From CAVQJU01 sp963712905 (GTDB lineage Bacteria > Acidobacteriota > Vicinamibacteria > Vicinamibacterales > CAVVIG01), in NCBI GenBank assembly GCA_963712905.1, contig CAVQJU010000008.1:310001-374000 (forward strand): a DNA stretch of 64,000 bases, read 5' to 3'. Every line of letters starts with the position of its first letter. Position 1 is the first letter of the stretch. A model generated the notes under the pieces. It did not search any database, was not told the origin of the DNA, and saw only the letters and a list, made by a program, of their open reading frames with translations. This document shows positions 50,115-59,217 of this stretch, one piece after another. A program made the position numbers and the translations under genes.

Positions 50115-52367
50115 CTACCGGCGGGGTCGAGGCTGGGCCACGTGCGTGGTGTCGGTGTTGTTCATCGAGTCCGACGCGCGAATCGTGAGGCCGAGGTCGC
50201 CGATCTCGCCGTCGATCGTCACCTCGTAACGCTCGCTCTTCGAGTCCGCAATCCCGTCTTTCGGAAACACGGCCGTCCAACGTACCCCGCCGTCCCGCGA
50301 GTACTCGACCCGCGACACCGGGGAATCCGCATCGGTGACGTCGAACACCAGCGTCGTGCGGCCGCCTTCGGTGCGCGTCGAGCCGACCACAATCCCCGGC
50401 GGCGTGTGATCGACCTGGAACGCCGTGCTGTCGCGCTCGCCGGAGAGCGCCGCGGCGGCAGGGTTCGAGGGCGAGTCCGAGGCGACGATGCGAACGAAGT
50501 AGGTGCCGTTGGGCACGAGCGTCGTGTCCCACACGAGGATGGGCTCGTCGACACCTCGCCGAAGGGGTGTCCATTCCGTCTCGCCTTCGCGCCTGTACAG
50601 CACGGTGTAGACGAGGTCGTCGTCGTTCTCGTCGTCAGCTCGCCAGGCGAGTGTCTGGAGCCCCTTCTGATAGGTCCGCCGGCCAAGCGCGGGCGATGAC
50701 GAGCCGCCTGGAGTCGACTGGGCCGCGGTCGTGAGCTTCCGGTCGGGCGTCGTCTGATCCCCGAAGCCCGCGAGGTCGGGCTCGCCGGTCGTGAAGGGTT
50801 TCTGGAACACGATGCCCGGCGGATGAACGGTGATCGACCGGACGACAGGCCGAAGGTTTCGCTGCAGGTACGCGGCGGTGACCGACGTGAGGACAGGGCC
50901 GTCGCCGCGTCCCGTGAGGACCGCGCGCCATTGCAGATATCGGGCCTTGGGGCTCGCGATGGGCGCGCCGTCGGACGGAACCGCGTTGGTGGACCAGGAG
51001 CTCCAGGTGTCGTCCGGTGTGGCGGTGTTGCCGCTGCGCGTCGCCAGCTCGATCTTGCTGCCGTTGGGAACCGTTCCGCGCCAGCTCAGAGCGCCCCAGG
51101 TGGCCAGCATCTGCGCGTCGCCCGGCTCGGATTCGTAGGTGCCGCGTGGGGCGTGTTCTGCCGACAACCGGAATAGTTTTCCGGGATTGGCCGTCGCGAA
51201 GTACAGCTGGCCCCGCGGATCCGTGTAGAACGCGGTGACCTGCTGGGCGCTCGCCCGCGTGAGCAGCGTCGGACGGAGCGGGTCGCCTTCGAGGCGGTAC
51301 AGCTTGCCCTTGTTGCCCGTGGCGACGATCGGAGCGCCCGTGCGGTCGAACACGACGTCGTACGGCAGGTCCTCGCGGGAGTCCCAGATCATGTCCCACA
51401 GGCCGTCGGGCATGATGCGATACACCGCGCCTTTCGAAGAGCGCCGGTCGTCGCGGCCCGAGCTGCTCGTGCCGGAAGAACCTGCGCCGTCCACGACGGC
51501 GATCGCGGTGATTTCAGTGGAGACCGACACAGACGGCACCGGAGCGCGACCTGTTTCGAGCGGCTGATCCGATCCCGTGCCCGGGGACGAAGCCGCGCCG
51601 CCACCCGGCCGGCCGTTCAGCGCCGCCGCATACAGCTGGCCCTTGTCGTCGAAGCGAAGGCCGCGAATTTCCTGGTATGGCGTATCGAGGAGCACGAAGC
51701 CCTTGCCGTCCGAATCGACGCGGATGACCTTTCCGGGCGACTCCGTCCCGACCAGCAGATTGCCCGCGCGGTCCATGGCGAGCGCCGTGGCGTGCGTGGA
51801 CTTGGTCCGGAAAAACACCGCGCCTTTCCCGTCCGAGCCAATCTTGTAAATGATGCCCTTGTCGCCGGTGCCGGCGTAGACGTTGCCCCGGGCGTCGACC
51901 GTCAGCGCCCAGATGTACCGGTCCTCCGGATCGAAGAACGTCGTGGCGGTGCCGCTGCGATCAACTCTGTAGATCTTGCCGTCCGGGGACGTGCCGACAT
52001 AGAGGCCGCCGTTGGGCGCCGGCGCCATCGCGTGAATCTCGAGCTCGGCGCTGTCGAAGAACGCGGTGCCTTTGCCCGACGAGTCGACGCGGTACACCTT
52101 GCCTTCGTTGCCGGTGCCGATGAAGAACGACCCGTCGCTTCCGGGGACGACGGCCCAGACAAACGGCGCCGCCGCCTCGTAGACCAGCTCGAGCGCCGGC
52201 CCCAGCGTCAGCTGGCCGCGAGCGTCGACGGACAGACTGTCGACTTCGCCCTTCAGGAAGTCGGTCTGCGTCGCGGTCTGAAAGAACTTGGACGAGGACG
52301 CGTCGAGCGTTGCGGCAGCGAGCGCTGCGGCAGCAACGCAAACCAGGCGGAGAGACTTGGCGGTCAC
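50115..52367 (-). CDS. Secreted beta-propeller protein with immunoglobulin-like C-terminus
   Basis: About 750 residues from the GTG at 52367, one base beyond the stop of the S55 gene; an ATG at 52388 is possible. The signal peptide ends near ATLDASSS. Residues about 40-420 are six or seven propeller blades of the form 'G-x-[LV]-Y-[VA]-G-T-x-x-x-G-[KV]-[IV]-Y-[RK]-[IV]' (GKVYRVDSSGKG, GLYVGTSPDGKIYRVD, NVYAGTGDKGIIYKI). The C-terminal part holds fibronectin-like strands (TLAWRADDENDDDLVYTVLY, then VSRVEYSRDGGVRWTAVFP). It is probably periplasmic or surface-located. Immediately downstream of an S55 peptidase, it may be that enzyme's partner or substrate. Confidence 0.75.
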   Translation of the reverse strand: MTAKSLRLVCVAAAALAAATLDASSSKFFQTATQTDFLKGEVDSLSVDARGQLTLGPALELVYEAAAPFVWAVVPGSDGSFFIGTGNEGKVYRVDSSGKGTAFFDSAELEIHAMAPAPNGGLYVGTSPDGKIYRVDRSGTATTFFDPEDRYIWALTVDARGNVYAGTGDKGIIYKIGSDGKGAVFFRTKSTHATALAMDRAGNLLVGTESPGKVIRVDSDGKGFVLLDTPYQEIRGLRFDDKGQLYAAALNGRPGGGAASSPGTGSDQPLETGRAPVPSVSVSTEITAIAVVDGAGSSGTSSSGRDDRRSSKGAVYRIMPDGLWDMIWDSREDLPYDVVFDRTGAPIVATGNKGKLYRLEGDPLRPTLLTRASAQQVTAFYTDPRGQLYFATANPGKLFRLSAEHAPRGTYESEPGDAQMLATWGALSWRGTVPNGSKIELATRSGNTATPDDTWSSWSTNAVPSDGAPIASPKARYLQWRAVLTGRGDGPVLTSVTAAYLQRNLRPVVRSITVHPPGIVFQKPFTTGEPDLAGFGDQTTPDRKLTTAAQSTPGGSSSPALGRRTYQKGLQTLAWRADDENDDDLVYTVLYRREGETEWTPLRRGVDEPILVWDTTLVPNGTYFVRIVASDSPSNPAAAALSGERDSTAFQVDHTPPGIVVGSTRTEGGRTTLVFDVTDADSPVSRVEYSRDGGVRWTAVFPKDGIADSKSERYEVTIDGEIGDLGLTIRASDSMNNTDTTHVAQPRPRR

Positions 52368-52368
52368 G

Positions 52369-54216
52369 CTAGTTGGGCGAGACGACAATGGAGATGGTGC
52401 GGGAACCGTTGACCGCGTGCTCGGTGGCGAGCTCCCATTCGCCGAGCGTGGCGTTGCTGAGCGGGCTGAAACTTCCGCTGCTCCGGTCCGCCTCGAACAC
52501 GCCCAGCACCGACGGCGGCAGGGCAGCGAGGGACTCGCCGCTGACGACGGCGCCGGGATCGGACCCGAGGAGCTTGATGTACAGCGTGCTGCCGCGCCGG
52601 CTCTTGTTCAACATCCGGATCATCTGGTCCACATTGCGCGGCTGAGGCGAGCGCGCCTCCCGCTGCTCGATTTGGGTCAGGCGGTTGCCGTCCGCGACCA
52701 GGACCGACAGTGTTCCGGTGGCGTTCGACGGGATCTCGATGGGCACGGTGCGAAGCAGTTCCTCGCCGCGCCGCGTGCGCAGGAGCACTTTCAACGGCGC
52801 CGTACGGCCGGCGCGGGGACGCTGGTCGTCGAGCCAGACGCGTTCGAGGGTGGCGGTCTTCGATTCCTCGGTCGATCCGATCGTCAGCTCGATGCCCTCG
52901 ATGGTCACCTTCTCGTAGTCGTTGCCGAGCAGCGCCGCGAGCGGGGCGGCGACGAACGTGGACGCGTTGATCGAAGGCTGTTCGCCCGCGAAGACGTTGT
53001 CGAAGGCAATCGGCTCGTGGCCGGTCACCTTCGCCGTGCCGCGGACGTAGAACGTGGACGTTCCGTACTGGCGCTCGTACGACGCCAGCGTGTTCGAGAT
53101 GGTCGCGGCGGCCATCAGCGGCGTGAACATCTGATCGTTGGCCAGCTCGAAGCGGAACGTGCGCCGCGGCGCGCGATCGGCGTCGAGCGCGAGCGTCACC
53201 GGAATCATCTTCGGGCCGGGTCCCAGGCGGCCGGCGATGGCGACGGCGCGGTCCTGCGTGAACGCGCCGATGACTTCACCCGTCGTCGACAGTTTCATGG
53301 ACGCGGCGAGGCTCGGGATCACCGTGTAGACGTAGGCGCGCGTCATGGGAAACGCGGTCGGTCCGAGGTTGTAAAGCGGGTGGCCGAACGCGTAGACGCG
53401 ATCGTCGTCGATGTGCGTGACCGTGCCGGTCGCGCCAAGCTGCAGGTCGCCGCCGACGAGCATCACGCCCACCGCGTCGCCCGGCTTGAGCGGTCCTTCG
53501 AACGGTTTCTCGCCCGGGCGCAAGCCCGCTGCGCCGCCGCCGGCCGGCGCGAACCCCTGCTCGCGAAAGGCCGAACCGAGCATGTCCGCCAGGTCCGGCT
53601 CGAACCCGGACATGACGAGGGGCGTGGCGATCGGACGGAGCAGCGTGCCAAGCGCACCACCCGCAACCGGTCCGTCGCCGCCCATGCCGAAATACCGCGC
53701 GTCCTCGGGCCGCTCGGCGAACGGACGATTCCAGTTGAGCGCTTTGCGGAACGCGGCCGTGAGGTTTTCACGCGTCAGCGGAAACTCGACGCGAACGCGC
53801 GCGCCGGCCGGACGCGCATCCGTGAACGACGTCGCGTCGGTCATCTCGGCGATGGGCGTGATGCCCGCGATCGGTTCCTTCGAGAACTGACCGAGCGAGT
53901 AGGACACCGCGCCGATCAGCTTGCCGTCGACGTACACCGGGCTGCCGCTCATGCCGGCGATGACGCCGGTGTTTGCGAGGGGCCCGCCTTCGAGCCTGGC
54001 GAGAATCAGATTGCGCCGGGTGCCGATGGCGTTTTCGAGGACGCCGAGGATGTTGGCCCTGAACTCTTCGACGTGGGTGCCGTCGAAGACGGTCCGGCCG
54101 ATGCCAACCATGCCCGGCCGAATCTCGGAGATGCCCATCTGCAGGGTCGCGGCCGGCACCCGGACGAGCGACAGCACGACCAGCAGGGACGCAATCGTGG
54201 CCCGGCGCAATGACAT
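52369..54216 (-). CDS. SpoIVB-type S55 peptidase family protein
   Basis: About 615 residues from the ATG at 54216, with a signal peptide (MSLRRATIASLLVVLSLVRV). The S55 (SpoIVB) signature is clear: GMVGIGRTVFDGTHVEEF near the start, then VIAGMSGSPVYVDGKLIGAVSY with the catalytic Ser in GMSGSP, and YAFGHPLYNLGP at about 300. A PDZ-like stretch (GDAVGVMLVGGDLQLGATGT) follows. In Bacillus SpoIVB signals between forespore and mother cell; no sporulation gene is near, so a different role in proteolytic envelope signalling is likely. TATAAC (54231-54236, minus strand) may be its -10 box. Confidence 0.85.
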   Translation of the reverse strand: MSLRRATIASLLVVLSLVRVPAATLQMGISEIRPGMVGIGRTVFDGTHVEEFRANILGVLENAIGTRRNLILARLEGGPLANTGVIAGMSGSPVYVDGKLIGAVSYSLGQFSKEPIAGITPIAEMTDATSFTDARPAGARVRVEFPLTRENLTAAFRKALNWNRPFAERPEDARYFGMGGDGPVAGGALGTLLRPIATPLVMSGFEPDLADMLGSAFREQGFAPAGGGAAGLRPGEKPFEGPLKPGDAVGVMLVGGDLQLGATGTVTHIDDDRVYAFGHPLYNLGPTAFPMTRAYVYTVIPSLAASMKLSTTGEVIGAFTQDRAVAIAGRLGPGPKMIPVTLALDADRAPRRTFRFELANDQMFTPLMAAATISNTLASYERQYGTSTFYVRGTAKVTGHEPIAFDNVFAGEQPSINASTFVAAPLAALLGNDYEKVTIEGIELTIGSTEESKTATLERVWLDDQRPRAGRTAPLKVLLRTRRGEELLRTVPIEIPSNATGTLSVLVADGNRLTQIEQREARSPQPRNVDQMIRMLNKSRRGSTLYIKLLGSDPGAVVSGESLAALPPSVLGVFEADRSSGSFSPLSNATLGEWELATEHAVNGSRTISIVVSPN

Positions 54217-54289
54217 GGGGTTCTCTCTGGTTATACGGGAGAAGTGCTTATCGGTCAAGGAGAAATGGGCAATCTGGGAGTGACCATTC

Positions 54290-54319
54290 TTGACAACAAA
54301 AGACGGCGTCTGCTATCGT
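54290..54319 (+). promoter_or_regulatory. Sigma-70 promoter of the aromatic operon
   Basis: A perfect TTGACA (54290-54295) is separated by 18 bp from TATCGT (54314-54319). Transcription would start near 54326, about 9 nt before the leader ATG. This is the best -35 box seen in the window. Confidence 0.7.
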
Positions 54320-54334
54320 CACCGGCGTCTGTTC

Positions 54335-54457
54335 ATGAGCCGAGTGCCTCAGAATCTCCGCGCGTTCCCGTTTAGACCGGCGACCAGTGTTGCCGCCGTG
54401 TCGGTGTACGGGTGGCGGTATTGGAGCGCTTCTGAAGGGGCATTCGCCTTGGCCTGA
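54335..54457 (+). CDS. Leader peptide of the aromatic amino-acid operon (40 aa)
   Basis: An ATG-started ORF of 40 codons lies between the promoter and the terminator. Near its end it reads V-Y-G-W-R-Y-W: Trp codons at 54413 and 54422 flank Arg-Tyr. It also has F-P-F and A-F-A (three Phe codons in all), so all three aromatic amino acids are represented. It ends with TGA at 54455-54457. Stalling of a ribosome at the Trp codons would decide which RNA hairpin forms. Such peptides are classic attenuator sensors for trp operons. The ORF has no obvious function other than being translated, and its 5' leader is very short. Confidence 0.75.
   Translation: MSRVPQNLRAFPFRPATSVAAVSVYGWRYWSASEGAFALA
54432..54441 (+). 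promoter_or_regulatory. Antiterminator segment of the attenuator
   Basis: CTGAAGGGGC can pair over ten positions (one G-U) with GCCTCTTCAG at 54488-54497, the left arm of the terminator. It lies 7 nt after the second Trp codon. With a ribosome stalled at the first Trp codon the segment would be free to pair and prevent termination. Confidence 0.6.
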
Positions 54458-54486
54458 CCTGCCACTGCGCGACGGATTGAAACCTG

Positions 54487-54526
54487 AGCCTCTTCAGCCT
54501 GACGGTTGAAGAGGCTTTTCTATTTT
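54487..54526 (+). terminator. Intrinsic terminator (attenuator) before aroDE
   Basis: AGCCTCTTCA (54487-54496) pairs perfectly with TGAAGAGGCT (54507-54516 region). Inner pairs extend the stem to 13 bp around a 4-nt TGAC loop. It is followed by TTTTCTATTTT. The right arm contains AAGAGG, the likely Shine-Dalgarno sequence of aroDE, so the hairpin also hides the ribosome-binding site. Confidence 0.8.
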
Positions 54527-56015
54527 GGGCCATACAGTGCTTTGCGTCACCGTGACCGCGCCGACCACCGCCGAACTTCGCCGCAGACGCGACGAGGTTG
54601 CCGGCGCAGACATGGTCGAACTGCGCGTGGACGCGGTCAGCGACCCGGACGTCGCCGGCGCACTCGAAGGCCGGCGGCTCCCGGCGATCGTCACCTGCCG
54701 GCCGGAGTGGGAGGGCGGACACTTCCGCGGCCCCGAAGAGAAGCGGCGCGCGATCCTGCGAGAGGCGCTTGCGCGTGGCGCCGAGTACGTGGATGTCGAG
54801 TGGCGCGCGAACTTCGACGACCTCATTTCGTCCACGGCGGGCCGTCGCGTTGTCCTCTCGAATCACGACTTCGACGGCGTGCCGTCCGATCTGGCCGCGC
54901 GAGCCGCGGCCATGCGCGCGACCGGCGCGGAAGTCGTCAAGCTGGCCGTCAAGACGACGCGCCTGTGCGATTGCCTGCCGCTCCTCGACCTCGGGCGCGG
55001 GCGAACCGCGCAAGGCGGGCAGGCCAGGCAAGGGGACCTGGTGCTGATCGGGATGGGCGAGTGCGGCCTCGCGACGCGCGTCCTTCCGGGGAAATTCGGA
55101 TCGCGCTGGACGTATGCCGGGCTCGAACGGCACGTCGGGCAGGCGACGCCCGCGGAACTGCTGGAGCTGTACCGGTTCAGGTCAGTCACCGCGGCGACCG
55201 ATGTGTACGGCCTGGTGGGGCTGCCCGTTTCCCACTCGGTTTCCCCAGCCATGCACAATGCCGCGTTCGGTTCGGCGGGCCTCGACGCCGTTTACCTGCC
55301 GTTTCCGGCCGCGGACGCCGAAGATTTCATGACCTTCGCGCGCGCGATCAATCTGCGCGGGGCCAGCGTCACCATTCCCTACAAAGTCGCACTGCGCGAT
55401 CTGATGGACGACGTTGACGTCGACGCCGTCGCGTCCCGCGTTGGCGCCGTGAACACCGTGCGCGCGACCGGCGGACGCTGGGCCGGCAGGAACACCGACG
55501 CGGCCGCATTCCTTCGGCCGCTGCGGGACCGCGTGGCGCTCGCAGACGCCCGAGTGGCGGTGCTGGGCGCGGGCGGCTCGGCGCGCGCGGTACTCGCCGC
55601 CCTGTCGGACAGCGGCGCCAGAGTGTCCGTACACGCGCGCAACCAGGCTCGAGCCCGGGACATCGCGACGCCGGCCGGAGCGGCCGTGGGACCGTTGCCG
55701 CCAGTGCCCGGTAGCTGGGACGTGTTGGTCAACTGCACGCCGGTCGGGATGTACCCCGGCACCGATGCGTCGCCGATCGACGAAGCCGCGCTGTCCGGCC
55801 CTCCGGGCCGTCTTGTCTACGATCTCGTCTACAACCCGGCGAACACGAAGCTGCTGTGCGCGGCCGCAGGCGCCGGGTGCGGGACGATCGGCGGTCTCGA
55901 AATGCTCGTCGGACAGGCCGTCGAACAGTTCGAATGGTGGACCGGCGTGAAGGCGCCGGCTGATGTCATGCGGCAGGCCGCCTCGAGGCGCCTAGCGGAG
56001 TTCACGCTTTCATGA
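54525..56015 (+). CDS. aroDE: Bifunctional 3-dehydroquinate dehydratase / shikimate dehydrogenase
   Basis: 496 residues, TTG start (a GTG at 54537 is possible). Residues 1-220 are a type I dehydroquinase: VELRVDAV, VLSNHDFDG with the catalytic His, VVKLAVK with the Schiff-base Lys. Residues 225-490 are AroE: GLVGLPVSHSVSPAMHNAAF, SVTIPYK, NTDAAAFLRPL, AVLGAGGSARAVL and LVYNPANTKLLCAA. The fusion carries out consecutive shikimate-pathway steps 3 and 4; AroD-AroE fusions are known in plants and some bacteria. It opens the aromatic operon, right after the attenuator. Its stop overlaps the trpE start (ATGA). Confidence 0.95.
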   Translation: MGHTVLCVTVTAPTTAELRRRRDEVAGADMVELRVDAVSDPDVAGALEGRRLPAIVTCRPEWEGGHFRGPEEKRRAILREALARGAEYVDVEWRANFDDLISSTAGRRVVLSNHDFDGVPSDLAARAAAMRATGAEVVKLAVKTTRLCDCLPLLDLGRGRTAQGGQARQGDLVLIGMGECGLATRVLPGKFGSRWTYAGLERHVGQATPAELLELYRFRSVTAATDVYGLVGLPVSHSVSPAMHNAAFGSAGLDAVYLPFPAADAEDFMTFARAINLRGASVTIPYKVALRDLMDDVDVDAVASRVGAVNTVRATGGRWAGRNTDAAAFLRPLRDRVALADARVAVLGAGGSARAVLAALSDSGARVSVHARNQARARDIATPAGAAVGPLPPVPGSWDVLVNCTPVGMYPGTDASPIDEAALSGPPGRLVYDLVYNPANTKLLCAAAGAGCGTIGGLEMLVGQAVEQFEWWTGVKAPADVMRQAASRRLAEFTLS

Positions 56016-57484
56016 AAATTACGTCCTACGAGGAATTCAAGGAACTTGCGCGCCGCGGCACGTTCGTGCCCGTCTGCAAGGAGATGGTCGCCGATCTGCT
56101 GACGCCCGTGTCGGCGTTTCTGAAGATTGCCGAGCACGCGGACTACGCCTTCCTGCTCGAGAGCGTCGAAGGCGGCGAGCACGTGGGCCGCTACTCGTTC
56201 CTCGGCAAGGATCCCTTTCTGATCCTGACCGCGCGCGACGGCAAGACGATCATCGATCGCGCCGGCCAGACGTCGGAGAGCCAGCGCCCGTTCATCGACA
56301 CGCTGCGCAGCCTGATGGCCGACTACCGGTCGCCGTTTGTCGCCGATCTCCCGCGGTTCACGGGCGGTGCCGTCGGCTACTTCGGCTACGGCGCCTCGTC
56401 CTGGTTCGAACCGATCCTGGGCGACCTTGGCAAGTCCGATGACGGGGCGACTCAGGCCGGGTTCATGGTGTTCGACACCGTCCTCGCCTTCGACCACGTC
56501 CGGCACCGGATTCTCATCATCGCGAACGCACGCATCACGGCAGACGACGATCTGGAGTCGTTGTATCAGTTCGCGTGCGCGAAGATTGATTTTCTCGAGC
56601 GCGAGCTCGAGCGCGGGCTCTCGCACGAGCGCGCGACGGGCGGCGGCACGATCGACGTCCGATCGAGTTACACAAAAGAAGGCTTCGAAAATCACGTCCG
56701 GGCGGCCAAGGAGCACATCGCGGCCGGCGACATCTATCAGGTCGTGCTGTCGCAGCGCTTCGAGGCCGATGTCACCGTCGAGCCGTTCACGGTCTACCGG
56801 GCGCTGCGGCACGTGAACCCGTCGCCCTACATGTACTTCATCCGCATGGCCGGCGTGTCCGTCGTCGGATCGTCTCCCGAGATGCTGGTACGCGTCGAGG
56901 GTTCGCGTGTCGAGACACATCCCATCGCGGGGACGCGGCCGCGCGGCCGCAATGAAGAAGAAGACATGCGGCTCGGCGAGGAATTGAAGCGGAACGAAAA
57001 AGAACGCGCCGAGCATGTCATGCTCGTCGACCTCGGACGAAACGACGTCGGCCGCGTCTGCAAGTACGGCAGCGTCCGCGTGCCGCAATTCATGGGCCTC
57101 GAGCGGTTCTCGCACGTGATGCACCTGACGTCGATCGTGGAGGGCCGGCTGGCCGACGATCGCGATCGGCTGGACGCGCTGGTGTCCTGCTTCCCGGCGG
57201 GCACGGTCTCGGGCGCGCCCAAGGTGCGCGCGATGCAGATCATCCGGGAGCTCGAACCGATCCCGCGCGGCCTGTACGCCGGCGCCGTCGGCTACGTGGA
57301 CTTCGCCGGCAACCTCGACTTCTGCATTGCGATTCGCACGATCATCATGTCGAATGGCAAAGCCTACGCGCAGGCGGGCGCCGGCGTGGTGATCGACTCG
57401 AACCCGACGGCCGAGTACGAAGAAACGCGAGACAAGGCGCGGGCGCTCCTGAAGGCGCTCGAACTCGCGCAGCAGGGACTCTAG
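56012..57484 (+). CDS. trpE: Anthranilate synthase component I
   Basis: 490 residues. The N-terminal domain includes the tryptophan-feedback motif LLESVEGGEHVGRYSFLG (LLES near residue 46). The chorismate-binding domain has AGDIYQVVLSQRFE, PSPYMYF, SSPEMLVRVEG, PIAGTRPRG, LVDLGRNDVGRVC, PAGTVSGAPKVRAMQII and GAVGYVDFAGNLDFCIAIR. It makes anthranilate from chorismate with ammonia supplied by TrpG. The LLES motif predicts allosteric inhibition by tryptophan. Intact and full length; trpG starts 2 nt downstream. Confidence 0.96.
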   Translation: MKITSYEEFKELARRGTFVPVCKEMVADLLTPVSAFLKIAEHADYAFLLESVEGGEHVGRYSFLGKDPFLILTARDGKTIIDRAGQTSESQRPFIDTLRSLMADYRSPFVADLPRFTGGAVGYFGYGASSWFEPILGDLGKSDDGATQAGFMVFDTVLAFDHVRHRILIIANARITADDDLESLYQFACAKIDFLERELERGLSHERATGGGTIDVRSSYTKEGFENHVRAAKEHIAAGDIYQVVLSQRFEADVTVEPFTVYRALRHVNPSPYMYFIRMAGVSVVGSSPEMLVRVEGSRVETHPIAGTRPRGRNEEEDMRLGEELKRNEKERAEHVMLVDLGRNDVGRVCKYGSVRVPQFMGLERFSHVMHLTSIVEGRLADDRDRLDALVSCFPAGTVSGAPKVRAMQIIRELEPIPRGLYAGAVGYVDFAGNLDFCIAIRTIIMSNGKAYAQAGAGVVIDSNPTAEYEETRDKARALLKALELAQQGL

Positions 57485-57486
57485 GC

Positions 57487-58069
<583 letters not shown>

Positions 58070-58124
58070 CGGTGTGTATCAACTGAATGCGTACTCCCAC
58101 TACGAGCCTTCGATCGGCGAGGTT

Positions 58125-58149
58125 CCGGCCGCGACAACGGCGCGGCCGG
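58125..58149 (+). terminator. Strong hairpin between trpG and trpD
   Basis: CCGGCCGCG and CGCGGCCGG form a perfect 9-bp GC stem with a 7-nt loop, followed by TCGTAATTT. There is no true U-run. It may reduce read-through or protect the upstream mRNA. It lies in the longest gap inside the operon (110 bp). Confidence 0.4.
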
Positions 58150-58179
58150 TCGTAATTTGGGAAGGACAGTCCACTAGAG

Positions 58180-59217
58180 ATGTTTCCTGCATTGATTGAG
58201 AAGCTGACGCGGCACGAGGACCTCTCGAGCGAGGAGGCGGCCGCGGCCATGACCGAGGTCATGGAGGGCCGCGCGGCGCCGGCGCAGGTCGCCGGGCTGC
58301 TGATCGGCCTGGCCATGAAAGGCGAGCGCCCGACGGAAATTGTCGGACTCGCCCGAGCGATGCGATCCCATGCGGTGCAGGTCTCGCGCCGGTATGATCG
58401 CGTGTTCGATACCTGCGGCACCGGCGGCGACCGCTCCGGCACGTTCAATATCTCGTCGTGCGCGGCGCTGGTGACCGCGGCGTGCGGCGTCAAGGTCGCC
58501 AAACACGGCAACCGATCCGTCTCGAGCCTCTCCGGGAGCGCTGATGTGTTCGAGGCACTCGGCGTCCGCGTGACGGCGTCACCGGCGGTCGTCGAACGCT
58601 GCCTCGCTGAAGCGGGCATCGGGTTCTTCTTCGCGCCGACGTTTCATCCGGCAATGCGGCACGCGCAGCCGACGCGGCGCGACCTCGGCGTGCGGACGGC
58701 GTTCAACCTGCTCGGCCCGTTGACGAACCCGGCCGGCGCGACGCGCCAGCTGGTCGGCGTCCCGAGACCCGAGCTGACGGAATTGATGGCCCGATCGCTC
58801 ATGCTGCTCGGCTCCGAGCGCGCGTGGGTCGTCCACGGCGCGGACGGCATCGACGAGATCTCGTCGGCCGGCTACACCAAGGTGTCGGAAGCGCGGAACG
58901 GATCGGTCAACACGTTCTACCTGCACCCGGGCGACGTGGGCCTGCCCAAGGCCAACCCGGCCGGGCTCAAGGGCGGCGACGCGCACGAGAACGCCCGCAT
59001 CATCGAACGCATCCTCGCAGGCGAACGCGGCGCGCCCCGCGACGTGGTGCTCCTGAACGCCGGCGCGGCGCTCCTGATCGCGGGCGAAGTGGCGTCGGTG
59101 GACGAAGGCCTGGTCAGGGCTTCGCGCGCGATCGATCGCGGGGACGCCCGGCGCACGCTGGACACGCTGATCGCCGTCTCGACCGCGGAGGAGTTCTCGG
59201 AAGGGGTCGGCACGTGA
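58180..59217 (+). CDS. trpD: Anthranilate phosphoribosyltransferase
   Basis: 345 residues. FDTCGTGGDRSGTFNIS is the PRPP-binding glycine loop; VAKHGNRSVSSLSGSADVFEALG, HPAMRHAQPTRRDLGVRTAFNLLGPLTNPA and VVHGADGIDEIS follow the family precisely. It joins anthranilate to PRPP in tryptophan synthesis. Upstream GGAAGGAC may serve as ribosome-binding site. Its stop overlaps the trpC GTG (GTGA). Confidence 0.96.
   Translation: MFPALIEKLTRHEDLSSEEAAAAMTEVMEGRAAPAQVAGLLIGLAMKGERPTEIVGLARAMRSHAVQVSRRYDRVFDTCGTGGDRSGTFNISSCAALVTAACGVKVAKHGNRSVSSLSGSADVFEALGVRVTASPAVVERCLAEAGIGFFFAPTFHPAMRHAQPTRRDLGVRTAFNLLGPLTNPAGATRQLVGVPRPELTELMARSLMLLGSERAWVVHGADGIDEISSAGYTKVSEARNGSVNTFYLHPGDVGLPKANPAGLKGGDAHENARIIERILAGERGAPRDVVLLNAGAALLIAGEVASVDEGLVRASRAIDRGDARRTLDTLIAVSTAEEFSEGVGT

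Noticed and set aside
52288..54213. A 641-residue plus-strand frame opposite the S55 peptidase
   Set aside because: Arg/Ala/Val-rich antisense frame; the minus strand carries the GMSGSP motif and a signal peptide.
54335..54457. Treating the 40-codon ORF as a chance frame
   Set aside because: Its position between a consensus promoter and a terminator and its Trp-Arg-Tyr-Trp run next to the antiterminator make chance unlikely, so it was kept as a leader peptide.
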